From Tsukamurella sp. M9C (GTDB taxonomy: Bacteria; Actinomycetota; Actinomycetes; Mycobacteriales; Mycobacteriaceae), in NCBI RefSeq assembly GCF_020169415.1, contig NZ_JAIULG010000011.1, positions 1 to 64,000 on the forward strand: 64,000 nt of DNA, given 5' to 3'. Positions 45,015 to 53,921 of the stretch are shown one piece after another. The notes beneath the pieces were generated by a model. It did not search any database and had not been told where the DNA came from. It saw nothing but the letters and a program-made list of their open reading frames with translations. Every line of letters begins with the position of its first letter. Position 1 is the stretch's first letter. A program made the position numbers and the translations under genes.

Positions 45015-45665
45015 TCACGAGGCAATCGCGCCGACCTCACGCGAATTGCCAGGTCCGGACTCGGTGCGGGCGCGGCGCCCGAGCAGCACCGCCGCGAGCA
45101 CGCCGCCGACGGCGCCCCACAGGTGCGCCTGCCACGAGACACCGGGTTGACCGGGCAGAACGCCCCACAGCATGCCTCCGTAGAGCACCATGAGCGTCAC
45201 GCCGACGATGATGTCGAGCGGTTTGCGGGTGAACAGCCCCCGCACCGCCAGGTAGGTCATCCAGCCGAACAGCACCCCCGACAGCCCGATCACCACGGTG
45301 TTCGTGCCGCCCGTCACCCACACGCCGACGCCCGACACCAGCCAGATGATCGCGGTGGCGAGCAGGAACCGGCCGGCACCCGCGATCAGGCCCAGGAAGC
45401 CGAGGATCAGCGCGGGAACGCTGTTGGCGGCCAGATGCTCCCAGCCGCCGTGCAGGAGCGGGGCGGCGGCGATCCCGCGGATCGCGTCGCCGCCGTCCCG
45501 CGGGTGGATGCCCCACTGGTCCAGGGAGTTGCCGGCGACGGTGTCGACGACCTCGATGGCCCATAGCGCGGCGACGAAGACCGCGATCACGATCGCGGAC
45601 CGTCCGGCCGTGCTCCCGGCCACCCGCCGCACGGGCGACCGCTCGTCCTTGATGGGAACCGTCAT
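45015..45665 (-). CDS. rhomboid intramembrane serine protease
   Basis: 216 residues with six predicted membrane helices. The catalytic pair is Ser129 (VIGLSGVLFG) and His181 (WQAHLWGAVGG), and Asn81 in HLAANS lies at the oxyanion position. It should cut transmembrane helices; the substrate is unknown. The position downstream of cysM matches Rv1337. ATG 45665 follows GAGGAGG with good spacing, 36 bases after cysM. Confidence 0.9.
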   Translation of the reverse strand: MTVPIKDERSPVRRVAGSTAGRSAIVIAVFVAALWAIEVVDTVAGNSLDQWGIHPRDGGDAIRGIAAAPLLHGGWEHLAANSVPALILGFLGLIAGAGRFLLATAIIWLVSGVGVWVTGGTNTVVIGLSGVLFGWMTYLAVRGLFTRKPLDIIVGVTLMVLYGGMLWGVLPGQPGVSWQAHLWGAVGGVLAAVLLGRRARTESGPGNSREVGAIAS

Positions 45666-45701
45666 GGCGACCTCCTCGCGCGAGCGGAGGCGGTGCTTCA
45701 C

Positions 45702-46670
<969 letters not shown>

Positions 46671-46943
46671 CTATCCGCCCGCCACCGCGGGAAGCACCGT
46701 GACGGTGCCGCCGTCGGCGACGGGGGTGTCGAGGCCGCCGGTGAACCGCACGTCCTCGTCGTCGACGTAGACGTTGACGAACCGGTGCAGCGCGCCGTCG
46801 GCGATGAGCCGGTCCTTGATCCCGGCGTGGCGGGTCTCGAGGTCGTCGATGACGGCGGCGAGCGTCGCGCCGTCGGCGGGGACGCGCTTCTGGTCGCCGG
46901 TGAGCGGGCGCAGGATGGTCGGGATGGACACGGTGACGGACAT
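46671..46943 (-). CDS. cysO: CysO ubiquitin-like sulphur carrier
   Basis: 90 residues with the ThiS/MoaD fold (VTVSIPTILRPLTG, VNVYVDDEDVRFTGG) and the required C-terminal Gly-Gly (PAVAGG). The C-terminal carboxylate is thiolated and attacked by the CysM intermediate, giving a cysteine adduct. ATG 46943 overlaps the mec stop by one base (TGATG), and the stop abuts cysM. Confidence 0.92.
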   Translation of the reverse strand: MSVTVSIPTILRPLTGDQKRVPADGATLAAVIDDLETRHAGIKDRLIADGALHRFVNVYVDDEDVRFTGGLDTPVADGGTVTVLPAVAGG

Positions 46944-47383
46944 CAATCCTCCAGGATGTGGACGGGCTCTTCGGTGATCACGGAATCGACGATGCGGTAA
47001 CTGCGGACCTCGGCGTCGGGGCCGAGGTCGTCGCGGGTGGAGATCAGGACGTAGTGGGCGTTCGGCTCGGAGGCGAACTTCACGTCGGTGCGGGAGGGAT
47101 AGGCCTCGGTGGCCGTGTGCGAGTGGTAGATCACCACCGGCTCCTCGTCGGCGTCGTCCATCCCGCGCCAGACGCGCAGTTGCTCGCCCGAGTCGAAGCG
47201 GTAGAACGTGGGCGAGCGCTCCGCGTTGAGCATCTCGATGAACCGCTCGGGGCGGTCGGAGCCCTCGGGCCCGGCGATGACGCCGCACGCCTCGTCGGGG
47301 TGGTCGCGGCGCGCGTGCGCGATCATCCGCTCCACCAGGTCGCGCTTGATCGTCAACCCGCGCGGCGGGCCCGGCTCCGTCAT
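46943..47383 (-). CDS. mec: CysO-cysteine peptidase, JAMM metalloprotease
   Basis: 146 residues. The JAMM zinc site is complete: Glu31 in DEACGV, then His87-x-His89 and Ser97/Asp100 in HSHTATEAYPSRTD. It releases cysteine from the CysO C terminus after CysM has joined them. It comes 28 bases after the DUF2017 gene and overlaps cysO by one base. Confidence 0.93.
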   Translation of the reverse strand: MTEPGPPRGLTIKRDLVERMIAHARRDHPDEACGVIAGPEGSDRPERFIEMLNAERSPTFYRFDSGEQLRVWRGMDDADEEPVVIYHSHTATEAYPSRTDVKFASEPNAHYVLISTRDDLGPDAEVRSYRIVDSVITEEPVHILED

Positions 47384-47411
47384 GTGCCGTGCAACCGCCG
47401 CCGGGCGCGGG

Positions 47412-48020
47412 CTATTCCGGCTCGCGGTCGAGCATCACCGAGACCAGCACGTCGAGCATCGCCGAGAGCCAGTGGTAGACGTCCACGTGCCCGGCCCGGG
47501 CCGGGTCCTCGGAGGACGGCCCGTCGGGCAGGTCGGCGGTGATGCCCAGCAGCGTGCCGAGCGCGAGCCGCAGGTCGTTGATGCAGGTCAGCCAGTCCTG
47601 CGCCTCGGACTCGGTGAGGGAGACGGTGCCGGCCCGCTCGGGCAGGGTGGCGAGCACCGTCTGCGCGGCATCGCGCTTGGCGTCGATCACCTCGGGCTCG
47701 TTGAGGGAGCGGAGCGCGCCGTTGAGGTCGCGGGCCAGCTCGCCCGACGGTGCCTCGGTCGCGCCCGGCGCGTTGGCGTCGGGCCGGTAGAAGTCGGGCA
47801 GCAAGCGCTGCAGCACGGTCTCCTGGGGCGGCTCGGCGTGGCCGGTCCGCAACCCGGTCAGCTCGGCGAGGTCGTCGTGCGGTGCCGAGTCCTCCCGCTC
47901 GTCGAACAACTCGACCAGGGATCCGACGAGGGACCGGACGAGGCCGACCTCCTCCGGATCCATCTTCGAGACGAAGCGGACATCGCCGCGCACGCCCCGC
48001 TTGACCTGCCAGTTACGCAC
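47412..48020 (-). CDS. DUF2017 protein (Rv1332-like)
   Basis: 202 residues, helical and acidic, with DVRFVSKMDPEEVGLVRSLV at the N terminus and AQDWLTCINDLRLALGTLLG in the C-terminal half. This matches the DUF2017 protein always found between clpS and mec in this order. Function unknown; the constant placement next to ClpS hints at a role in regulated proteolysis. GTG 48020 follows the clpS stop directly. Confidence 0.85.
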   Translation of the reverse strand: MRNWQVKRGVRGDVRFVSKMDPEEVGLVRSLVGSLVELFDEREDSAPHDDLAELTGLRTGHAEPPQETVLQRLLPDFYRPDANAPGATEAPSGELARDLNGALRSLNEPEVIDAKRDAAQTVLATLPERAGTVSLTESEAQDWLTCINDLRLALGTLLGITADLPDGPSSEDPARAGHVDVYHWLSAMLDVLVSVMLDREPE

Positions 48021-48368
48021 TCAGTCGTCTCGCTGCATCGTCGCCCACAGGCCGGCCGCATGCAGCTTGCGGACATCGGCCTCCACCTTGTCGCGGTCGC
48101 CCGTGGAGACCACGGCCTTCCCCTCGGTGTGCACCTGCATCATCAGTTCCTTGGCTTTGGCCGTGCTGAAGCCGAACAGCTTCCGGAGCACGAAGGTCAC
48201 GTACGACATGAGGTTCACCGGGTCGTCCCAGACCACGGTGACCCAGGGCTTGTCGAGCGCCTCGTCGGTCTTGCGTTCGAGCACCGCGGACGTACCGGGC
48301 TGGGCAGCAGTGGAACCTCCGCCCGGACCACCGTCACTTCCCGGGGCCGCTGCGCTGCTGTCGGTCAT
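48021..48368 (-). CDS. clpS: ATP-dependent Clp protease adaptor ClpS
   Basis: 115 residues. After a disordered Gly/Ala-rich start, [20 protein letters not shown] is the N-degron binding region, followed by the conserved helix [20 protein letters not shown]. It hands proteins with destabilising N-terminal residues to ClpC/ClpP. ATG 48368 lies six bases after TACCCT (48380-48375). It opens the clpS to phosphodiesterase gene run and is divergent from pncB. Confidence 0.93.
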   Translation of the reverse strand: MTDSSAAAPGSDGGPGGGSTAAQPGTSAVLERKTDEALDKPWVTVVWDDPVNLMSYVTFVLRKLFGFSTAKAKELMMQVHTEGKAVVSTGDRDKVEADVRKLHAAGLWATMQRDD

Positions 48369-48386
48369 GGTTCTAGGGTACCCAGT
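48369..48386. promoter_or_regulatory. 18-bp bidirectional leaderless promoter clpS/pncB
   Basis: TACCCT on the minus strand (48380-48375) and TAGGGT on the plus strand (48374-48379) overlap in the near-palindrome TAGGGTACCC. They lie six bases before the clpS ATG and seven before the pncB GTG, and the spacer is again exactly 18 bases. Confidence 0.6.
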
Positions 48387-49721
48387 GTGACGGTAGATGA
48401 AAACGGGGCCGACTCCTCCTGGCGCAGCTCCGCCCTGCTCACGGATCAGTACGAGCTCACCATGCTCGCGGCGGCCCTCAAGGACGGCACGGCGCACCGG
48501 CCCTGTGTCTTCGAGGTCTTCGCGCGACGGCTCCCGGCGGGCCGCCGGTACGGCGTGGTGGCCGGCACCACGCGGGTGCTCGACGAGCTCCGCCGGTTCC
48601 GGTTCGGGCCCGCCGAGCTCGCCGTCGTCGAGCGCTTCCTCGACGCGGAGACGCTGGCCTGGCTCAGGGACTACCGGTTCACCGGCGAGATCGACGGCTA
48701 CCGCGAGGGCGAGCTCTACTTCCCCGGTTCCCCGCTCCTTACCGTGCGCGCCACCTTCGCGGAGGGCGTGATCCTGGAGACGCTGATCCTGTCGATCCTC
48801 AACCACGACAGCGCGATCGCCTCCGCCGCCGCCCGTATGGTGTCCGCGGCCGCGGGGCGCCCGCTGATCGAGATGGGCTCGCGGCGCACGCACGAGCGGG
48901 CCGCGGTGGCCTCCGCCCGCGCCGCCTACCTCGCCGGGTTCGCCACGACCTCCAACATGGAAGCGGCCCGGACGTACGGCGTCCCGTCGGGCGGCACGGC
49001 CGCGCACGCCTTCACCCTGCTGCACACCGGCCCGGACGGCCCCGACGAGGAGGCCGCCTTCGCGGCCCAGGTCGCGGCGCAGGGGCCCGGCACCACGCTG
49101 CTGGTGGACACCTACGACATCACCGAGGGCGTCAACCGCGCGGTCCGGGCCGCGGGACCGGAGCTCGGTGGCGTGCGGATCGATTCGGGCGACCTCGGCA
49201 TCATCACCCGGCAGGTGCGGGCGCAGCTCGACGGCCTGGGCGCGACGCGGACCAAGATCGTGGTCTCGGGCGATCTGGACGAGTACGCGATCGGCGCGCT
49301 GCGCGCGGAGCCGATCGACGTCTACGGCGTCGGTACCTCGCTCGTCACCGGCTCGGGCGCCCCCACCGCGGGGATGGTCTACAAGCTCGTCGAGGTCGAC
49401 GGCCTGCCCGTCGCGAAACGCAGCTCGCACAAAGAGACCCAGGGCGGCGAGAAGCGCGCGGTGCGGCTCGCGCGCGGCACCGGCACCATCGTCGAGGAGC
49501 TGCTGCACCGGCCCGGGGCCACCCCGACGGTGCCGGCGCACCTCACCGCGACGCCGCTGCAGATCCCGCTGGTGCGCGGCGGCGACCAGGTCGACGGGCT
49601 GCCGACCCTCGAGGACGCGCGGGCGCACCTGCGCGACGCCCTGGTGACGCTGCCGTGGGAGGGCCTGGGACTGTCGAACGGCGAGCCCGCGATCCCGACC
49701 CGGCTGGAGGAGAAGCGATGA
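48387..49721 (+). CDS. pncB: nicotinate phosphoribosyltransferase
   Basis: 444 residues. [16 protein letters not shown] near residue 20, the region around [23 protein letters not shown] for the active site, and [21 protein letters not shown] are typical. It converts nicotinate and PRPP to nicotinate mononucleotide in NAD salvage. GTG 48387 is a leaderless start from the bidirectional promoter. It overlaps the nicotinamidase gene by four bases, so both salvage steps are made together. Confidence 0.93.
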   Translation: MTVDENGADSSWRSSALLTDQYELTMLAAALKDGTAHRPCVFEVFARRLPAGRRYGVVAGTTRVLDELRRFRFGPAELAVVERFLDAETLAWLRDYRFTGEIDGYREGELYFPGSPLLTVRATFAEGVILETLILSILNHDSAIASAAARMVSAAAGRPLIEMGSRRTHERAAVASARAAYLAGFATTSNMEAARTYGVPSGGTAAHAFTLLHTGPDGPDEEAAFAAQVAAQGPGTTLLVDTYDITEGVNRAVRAAGPELGGVRIDSGDLGIITRQVRAQLDGLGATRTKIVVSGDLDEYAIGALRAEPIDVYGVGTSLVTGSGAPTAGMVYKLVEVDGLPVAKRSSHKETQGGEKRAVRLARGTGTIVEELLHRPGATPTVPAHLTATPLQIPLVRGGDQVDGLPTLEDARAHLRDALVTLPWEGLGLSNGEPAIPTRLEEKR

Positions 49722-50266
49722 CGACGGCGCTGATCGTCGTGGACGTGCAGAACGACTTCTGCGAGGGCGGCTCGCTGGCCGTCGCGGGCGGCGCGCAGGT
49801 GGCGCGGCGCATCCACGACGACCTGCTGGAGTCCTATCCGGTGATCGCCGCGACCCGCGACTGGCACATCGACCCCGGCGCGCACTTCTCCGCGACCCCG
49901 GACTACGTGGACTCGTGGCCGGTGCACTGCCGGGCGCGCACCGAGGGCGCGCAGTTCCACCCGAACCTGCGGCTGCCGGTGCGGGTGCCGGTGTTCAGCA
50001 AGGGCGCCTACTCGGCGGCGTACTCCGGTTTCGAGGCGCACGACCCGGACGGCGCCTCGCTCGCGGAATGGCTGGCGGCGCACGACGTCTCGTCTGTCGA
50101 CGTGGTCGGCATCGCCACCGACCACTGCGTGCGCGCCACCGCCCTCGACGCCGTGGCCGCCGGCCTGACGGTGCGCGTGCTCGCCGACTACACCGCGGGC
50201 GTCGCCGAGGAGTCGACGCGGGCCGCGCTGGCGGAGTTCGCGGCCGCCGGGATCACGGTGGCCTGA
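49718..50266 (+). CDS. pncA: nicotinamidase/pyrazinamidase
   Basis: 182 residues. Catalytic triad Asp9 (VVDVQNDF), Lys95 (SKGAYS) and Cys137 (ATDHCVRAT); metal ligands Asp48, His50, His56 and His70 ([14 protein letters not shown]). It hydrolyses nicotinamide to nicotinate for PncB, and would also activate pyrazinamide. In M. tuberculosis pncA is far from pncB; here ATGA overlap couples them. A GGAGGAG precedes the start. Confidence 0.93.
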   Translation: MTTALIVVDVQNDFCEGGSLAVAGGAQVARRIHDDLLESYPVIAATRDWHIDPGAHFSATPDYVDSWPVHCRARTEGAQFHPNLRLPVRVPVFSKGAYSAAYSGFEAHDPDGASLAEWLAAHDVSSVDVVGIATDHCVRATALDAVAAGLTVRVLADYTAGVAEESTRAALAEFAAAGITVA

Positions 50267-50269
50267 GAA

Positions 50270-50572
50270 TCATTCGTCGGATTCGTCGCCGGGGCCCGCG
50301 GGGTCGTCGCCGGGATCCGGGAGGTCGTCCGGGTAGATGATGTCGATCTCGCGGATCGACTTCGGGAAGTCCTTGCGGTTGTTGGTCAGGAAGCGATCGG
50401 CACCCGCGGCGATCGCCGTCGCGAGGTGCACGGAGTCCGCGGCTCGGAGCCCGTAGGACACCGCGAGCGACAGCGCCAAGTGCGCAGTGGGGTCATCCAA
50501 CGGATACAGGTCGAGCCGGCCGACCAGCTCGAGCAATCGCGTCGTCTCATCCGACGCAAGACCCGCGCGCAC
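50270..50572 (-). pseudogene. truncated PIN-domain (VapC-like) toxin
   Basis: Only 100 residues remain, equal to the C-terminal two-thirds of a PIN domain: LYPLDDPTAHLALSLAVSYG, then the conserved LRAADSVHLATAIAAGADRFLTNN with its acidic Asp. The first strand with its catalytic Asp and the following Glu are missing, and there is no room for them before the next stop at 50616. A frame check finds no shifted N-terminal half. No antitoxin gene is adjacent. Probably inactive; translation from GTG 50572 is possible. Confidence 0.6.
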
Positions 50573-50585
50573 TGACGGTGGTCAT

Positions 50586-50610
50586 GTACGGCTGTGTACA
50601 TGTACGTACA
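50586..50610. repeat. GTAC-rich palindromes, possible relic toxin-antitoxin operator
   Basis: Four GTAC units lie in 25 bases and form two perfect overlapping palindromes, GTACATGTAC (50596-50605) and TGTACGTACA (50601-50610). They sit just upstream of the truncated PIN gene, where a VapB-type operator would be expected. Confidence 0.4.
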
Positions 50611-50615
50611 ACAGG

Positions 50616-51587
50616 TCACGACGGTTGCCGGGCCTGGACGGCCGACAGTTCGGCAAGGAGCTCGTCGGGGTACTCCATCGGGAGCGAGTGTGTCCCGTCC
50701 GGCCAGACGCGGACCGTCGCGTTCGGCAGGGTGCGGGCCCGCTGCTCGGCGGCAGCGGTGTCGGTGACCGCGCTCCGGCCGCCGAGTCCGACGAAGACGG
50801 GCATCGTCAGTCGCGCGAGCGCGGCGTCGTCGGGCTGGACGGGCGTCGGGAGCGCGGCGCGGTACCCCGCCGCGCCGGCGTCGATCATGGCGCCGATCGG
50901 GCTGCCGGTGGTGTCGGCCTCGTCGGCCCCGCCGATGGACGCGAGCCCCTTCCGCCGCCACGACTCGGGCAGGAAGGGCAGCGCCGAGGGCAGCGTCGCG
51001 ACGTACATCTGCCAGCGCAGCCCGGCGAAGACGAGGATCGGCTCCCACAGCGTCAGGGTGGCGACCCGATCGGGATGGCGCACCGCGAGATTCGCGGCGC
51101 TCCACGCGCCGAAGGAGTGCCCGACGAGGTGCGCGCGGCCGATCCCGAGGGCCGTCATCGTCTCCGCGAGCCAGGCCGCCTGGTCGTCGGCGCCGGCCAG
51201 CGGCCGGTCCTGCACGCTCATGCCCGCATCGCCCAGCGCGTCGACGGCGTAGACCTCCCGATCGCGCAGGCGCGCCACTACGTCCGCCCACATGGGGGCA
51301 CCCGAGGATCGCCCCGGCACCAACAGGATCGGCGCCTCCCCGGGCCGGGGCGTCCCGAACCGGTAGGCGCGGACGATGCCGTACCCGGTGCGCACGTCCC
51401 GCGTCTCCGACGGTGCCGGCAGGTCACGGAGGGCGCGGTCGTACCGCTCGAGGTACGTCGCGCGGGCGTCCGCCGACCGCCAGTACCCGACGGGGCTCGG
51501 ATCGCGCACGAGGTAGGCGCCCACCGCACCGAGGACCACCGCCGCCACCGCCCCGACCAACGCCGCTCGCCGGATCCGTCGTCCCAT
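50616..51587 (-). CDS. alpha/beta hydrolase with N-terminal membrane anchor
   Basis: 323 residues. One helix near the start (LVGAVAAVVLGAVGAYLV) looks like a signal anchor. The hydrolase core has GRSSGAPMW at the oxyanion region, the nucleophile elbow GHSFGAW, and the catalytic His in PDGTHSLPMEY. Ester or lactone hydrolysis at the outer membrane face is likely; the substrate is unknown. AGGAGG six bases before ATG 51587 decides the start. It is divergent from a TetR gene across two operators and carries a TACAAT -10 (51615-51620, minus). Confidence 0.8.
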   Translation of the reverse strand: MGRRIRRAALVGAVAAVVLGAVGAYLVRDPSPVGYWRSADARATYLERYDRALRDLPAPSETRDVRTGYGIVRAYRFGTPRPGEAPILLVPGRSSGAPMWADVVARLRDREVYAVDALGDAGMSVQDRPLAGADDQAAWLAETMTALGIGRAHLVGHSFGAWSAANLAVRHPDRVATLTLWEPILVFAGLRWQMYVATLPSALPFLPESWRRKGLASIGGADEADTTGSPIGAMIDAGAAGYRAALPTPVQPDDAALARLTMPVFVGLGGRSAVTDTAAAEQRARTLPNATVRVWPDGTHSLPMEYPDELLAELSAVQARQPS

Positions 51588-51602
51588 GTCGCACCTCCTT
51601 GG

Positions 51603-51646
51603 CAATGCATTCGCATTGTAACAAGTTCGCGATGCACTCGCATTGC
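51603..51646. promoter_or_regulatory. tandem TetR operators
   Basis: CAATGC-ATTC-GCATTG (51603-51618, perfect) and GCGATGC-ACTC-GCATTGC (51629-51646, one mismatch) are related palindromes with centres 27 bases apart. They cover the hydrolase -10 and abut the TACGAT -10 (51647-51652) of the TetR gene, so one repressor would shut both genes. Confidence 0.7.
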
Positions 51647-51658
51647 TACGATCGACGG

Positions 51659-52204
51659 GTGCCGAAGCAGGTGGACCACGAGGAACGTCGCGCGGAGATC
51701 GACCGCGTCGTATGGACGATCATCGCCGAGGAGGGCATCTCCGCCGTCACCCTCCGCGCCATCGCCGCGCGCGGCGACATCTCGATGGGCCGCATCCAGC
51801 ACTACTTCCCCACCCGCGACGCCATCGTCCGGCACGCACTCACGTCGTACCTGGCGCTGGCGGAGCGGGCCCACCCCGTCCCGGACGATCCGGGCGAGGC
51901 CCTGACGATGCTGCTCACCCACGCGATCCCGCGCGACGGCGCGCGACGTCTCGGCGCGAAGGTCTGGTACGCCTACCTCGCCGAGGCGGTCACCGATCCC
52001 AACCTCCGCGCGATCGTCGACGAGACGCTGCGGGGCGCCGAGGACCTCGCGACGGACCTGCTCGACGGTGACCGCGACCGCGCGCGGGCCCTCCTCGCCG
52101 CGGCGGACGGCTTCGCCTACCGCGCGCTGATCGGCGTCGTCACCGCCGACGAAGCCGAAGCCGCCGTCCGCGACCTCGCCGGCCCGGCCCCGCGCCGGAC
52201 CTGA
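51659..52204 (+). CDS. TetR/AcrR-family repressor
   Basis: 181 residues. The helix-turn-helix lies at about 25-50 (ISAVTLRAIAARGDISMGRI, then QHYFPTRDAI), and the C-terminal part resembles BetI-type ligand domains. It most likely represses the divergent hydrolase and itself through the tandem operators. GTG 51659 is six bases after TACGAT, a leaderless start. Confidence 0.88.
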   Translation: MPKQVDHEERRAEIDRVVWTIIAEEGISAVTLRAIAARGDISMGRIQHYFPTRDAIVRHALTSYLALAERAHPVPDDPGEALTMLLTHAIPRDGARRLGAKVWYAYLAEAVTDPNLRAIVDETLRGAEDLATDLLDGDRDRARALLAAADGFAYRALIGVVTADEAEAAVRDLAGPAPRRT

Positions 52205-52316
52205 CGCGCGCCGGACCCGACCCGCGGGTAGTGAGCGCCGGATGCACACGTTTCCCCAGGAAGCAGTGCGGGCTAACGCTGTTAAGTTCCGATCGGGGCG
52301 GGGCTACAGTGCAGAC

Positions 52317-52559
52317 ATGCGCCTGACCGCCGAATTCACCAGCGAACCCTTCGAGGGCGAGGGAACGGTGCCGACGCACGCCGACCGCGCCGTCGGAGCA
52401 CTGCGGGCCGCCGGCCTGGAACACGACTTCGGTCCGCTCGGCACCTCCGTGGAGGGTGACCGCGATTCCGTGCTCGACGCACTGCGGGACGCCCTCGATG
52501 CGGCGTTCACAGGCGGCGCGACCCGCGTCACCGTGCAGATCGAGCGGACCGATGACTGA
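52317..52559 (+). CDS. small thiamine-binding-like (MTH1187/YkoF-type) protein
   Basis: 80 residues: MRLTAEFTSEPFEGEG, HADRAVGALRAAGLEHDFGP, LGTSVEGDRDSVL and a last strand TRVTVQIERTDD. This ferredoxin-like pattern resembles the MTH1187/YqgV thiamine-binding family, which is a tentative match. ATG 52317 is six bases after TACAGT (52305-52310). It overlaps the following regulator gene by eight bases, so the two are made together just upstream of the urate genes. Confidence 0.55.
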   Translation: MRLTAEFTSEPFEGEGTVPTHADRAVGALRAAGLEHDFGPLGTSVEGDRDSVLDALRDALDAAFTGGATRVTVQIERTDD

Positions 52560-52932
52560 ACCCGGACATCCGCTGCTCGAGGCCGTGCGGGACCTCGTGG
52601 ACCGGATCGACGGCACCGTCGTGACAGTGGCCGAGTTGCGGCCGTCGGACGTGCCGCTGCGCTGGGAGGGCCGCATCGTGGGTGGCGTGCGCCTCTCCGC
52701 CTCGGACCCGGCGGAACCCCTCGCCGGCGACCTGGACACCCTCCTCGAGCTGCTCGCGGAGGAACTGGGAGCACCCCTGAACGAGTTGGACCGCAAGGAC
52801 AAGCAGCGAGCCGTTCGCCTGCTCGAGGAGCGCGGCGCGTTCACCTTCCGCAAGTCCACCGAGACGGTGGCCGAGGCGCTCGGAGTCACCCGGTTCACGG
52901 TGTACAACTACCTCAACCGCCTGCGCGCCTGA
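52552..52932 (+). CDS. YheO/DauR-type helix-turn-helix regulator
   Basis: 126 residues. The N-terminal half is a small alpha/beta domain (TVVTVAELRPSDVPLRWEGR). The C-terminal 45 residues (DRKDKQRAVRLLEERGAFTF, then STETVAEALGVTRFTVYNYL) are the HTH_22 domain of YheO/DauR regulators. It lies 118 bases before uraD in the same direction, and a palindrome TCAACA-AAC-TGTTGA in between is a likely target, so a role in purine catabolism control is inferred. Confidence 0.7.
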   Translation: MTEPGHPLLEAVRDLVDRIDGTVVTVAELRPSDVPLRWEGRIVGGVRLSASDPAEPLAGDLDTLLELLAEELGAPLNELDRKDKQRAVRLLEERGAFTFRKSTETVAEALGVTRFTVYNYLNRLRA

Positions 52933-52963
52933 CCTGGACCGAGCGACGCTCGGCAACATTTTT

Positions 52964-53003
52964 TCAACAAACTGTTGACGTGACTCAGATCACATGTCAT
53001 TCT
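52964..53003 (+). promoter_or_regulatory. uraD promoter with palindrome and CRP/GlxR-type site
   Basis: TCAACA-AAC-TGTTGA (52964-52978) overlaps a perfect-start -35 TTGACG (52975-52980). Seventeen bases on is CATTCT (52998-53003) as -10. Between them CGTGA-CTCAGA-TCACA matches 9 of 10 positions of the CRP/GlxR consensus TGTGA-N6-TCACA. Binding there would block RNA polymerase. Confidence 0.6.
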
Positions 53004-53043
53004 TCGATCAGTGGAAAACCTCTTCCGCAGACCGAAAGAAGGC

Positions 53044-53058
53044 AGGTCAGATGGACCT
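53044..53058 (+). promoter_or_regulatory. hairpin over the uraD start codon
   Basis: AGGTC (53044-53048) pairs with GACCT (53054-53058); the five-base loop contains the AT of the uraD ATG. The same stem occurs in the hyi leader at 56374-56389. Confidence 0.35.
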
Positions 53059-53572
53059 CGAAGACTTCAACTCGGCGCCTGAGGCCGATATCCGGGCGAC
53101 TCTACTCGCGTGTTGCGATGTGCGCTCCTGGAGCGATGCGGTCATCGACGGACGGCCCTACGCCGATGCCTCCGACGCCCTCCGGGTGGCCGGCACCGCG
53201 GCCCTGGCGTTCACCCCCGCCGACGTGGATCGCGCACTCGCCTCCCACCCGCGGATCGGCGAGCGCGCCGCGGGCGCCTCCACCGAGGCCGCGTGGTCCC
53301 GCAGGGAGCAGTCGGGCGTCGCCACCGACGCGCAGACGCAGGCCGCCCTCCTCGCCGGCAACGGCGCCTACGAGGAGCGCTTCGACCGCGTCTTCCTGAT
53401 CAACGCCGCGGGACTGGACGCGACGACGGTGCTCGCCGAGCTGCACCGGCGGCTCGAGAACGCGCCGGACGCCGAGGCCGCCGAAGTCGCCCGCGAGCTC
53501 CGCGGGATCGCGCTGCGCCGCCTCGCCCGGGTCCTCGAACTGGAAGACGAACTCGCAGAGAGGCAGTCATGA
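53051..53572 (+). CDS. uraD: OHCU decarboxylase
   Basis: 173 residues. The signature SHPRIGERA with catalytic His66 and FNSAPEADIRATLLACCDV at the N terminus identify 2-oxo-4-hydroxy-4-carboxy-5-ureidoimidazoline decarboxylase, the last enzyme that turns urate into S-allantoin. ATG 53051 is preferred over ATG 52994 because 52994 lies between the -35 and -10 of its own promoter; AAGG lies eight bases before it. It overlaps uraH by four bases. Confidence 0.9.
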   Translation: MDLEDFNSAPEADIRATLLACCDVRSWSDAVIDGRPYADASDALRVAGTAALAFTPADVDRALASHPRIGERAAGASTEAAWSRREQSGVATDAQTQAALLAGNGAYEERFDRVFLINAAGLDATTVLAELHRRLENAPDAEAAEVARELRGIALRRLARVLELEDELAERQS

Positions 53573-53916
53573 GCACGGTCACCACCCACGTCCTCGACAC
53601 CGCGCGCGGTGTCCCCGCAGCCGGGGTCCCGATCCGGATGGACCGGGTCGGGCCGGACGGCACCGTCGAATCCGTGGCACAGGGCGTCACGGACGACGAC
53701 GGCCGGATCCGCGACCTCGGCCCGGACGACCTGGCCGCCGGCGTCTACCGCCTGACCTTCGACACCGCGACGTACTCCACGGCCACGGGGCAGGAGAACT
53801 TCTTCCCCGAGGTCGCCATCACCTTCCGCCTGATCGCGGTCGACGGCGCCGTTCCCCACCACCACGTCCCGCTCCTCCTCAGCCCGTTCCACTACTCCAC
53901 CTACAAAGGAAGCTGA
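53569..53916 (+). CDS. uraH: 5-hydroxyisourate hydrolase
   Basis: 115 residues, transthyretin-related. His7 in TTHVLDTARG, Arg in GRIRDL and the C-terminal tetrapeptide YKGS (canonical YRGS; here Lys replaces Arg) form the active site. It opens hydroxyisourate to OHCU, the substrate of UraD. ATGA overlap with uraD; five bases separate it from uricase. Confidence 0.93.
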   Translation: MSTVTTHVLDTARGVPAAGVPIRMDRVGPDGTVESVAQGVTDDDGRIRDLGPDDLAAGVYRLTFDTATYSTATGQENFFPEVAITFRLIAVDGAVPHHHVPLLLSPFHYSTYKGS

Positions 53917-53921
53917 CCACC

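Noticed and set aside
52994-53050. An earlier ATG extending uraD by 19 residues
   Set aside because: It lies within the -35/-10 spacer of the gene's own promoter, and the shorter form has the usual family length.
53110-53568. Overlapping open frame extending uraH far upstream
   Set aside because: It runs in a shifted frame through uraD with Arg-rich sequence; the ATG at 53569 gives the exact family length.
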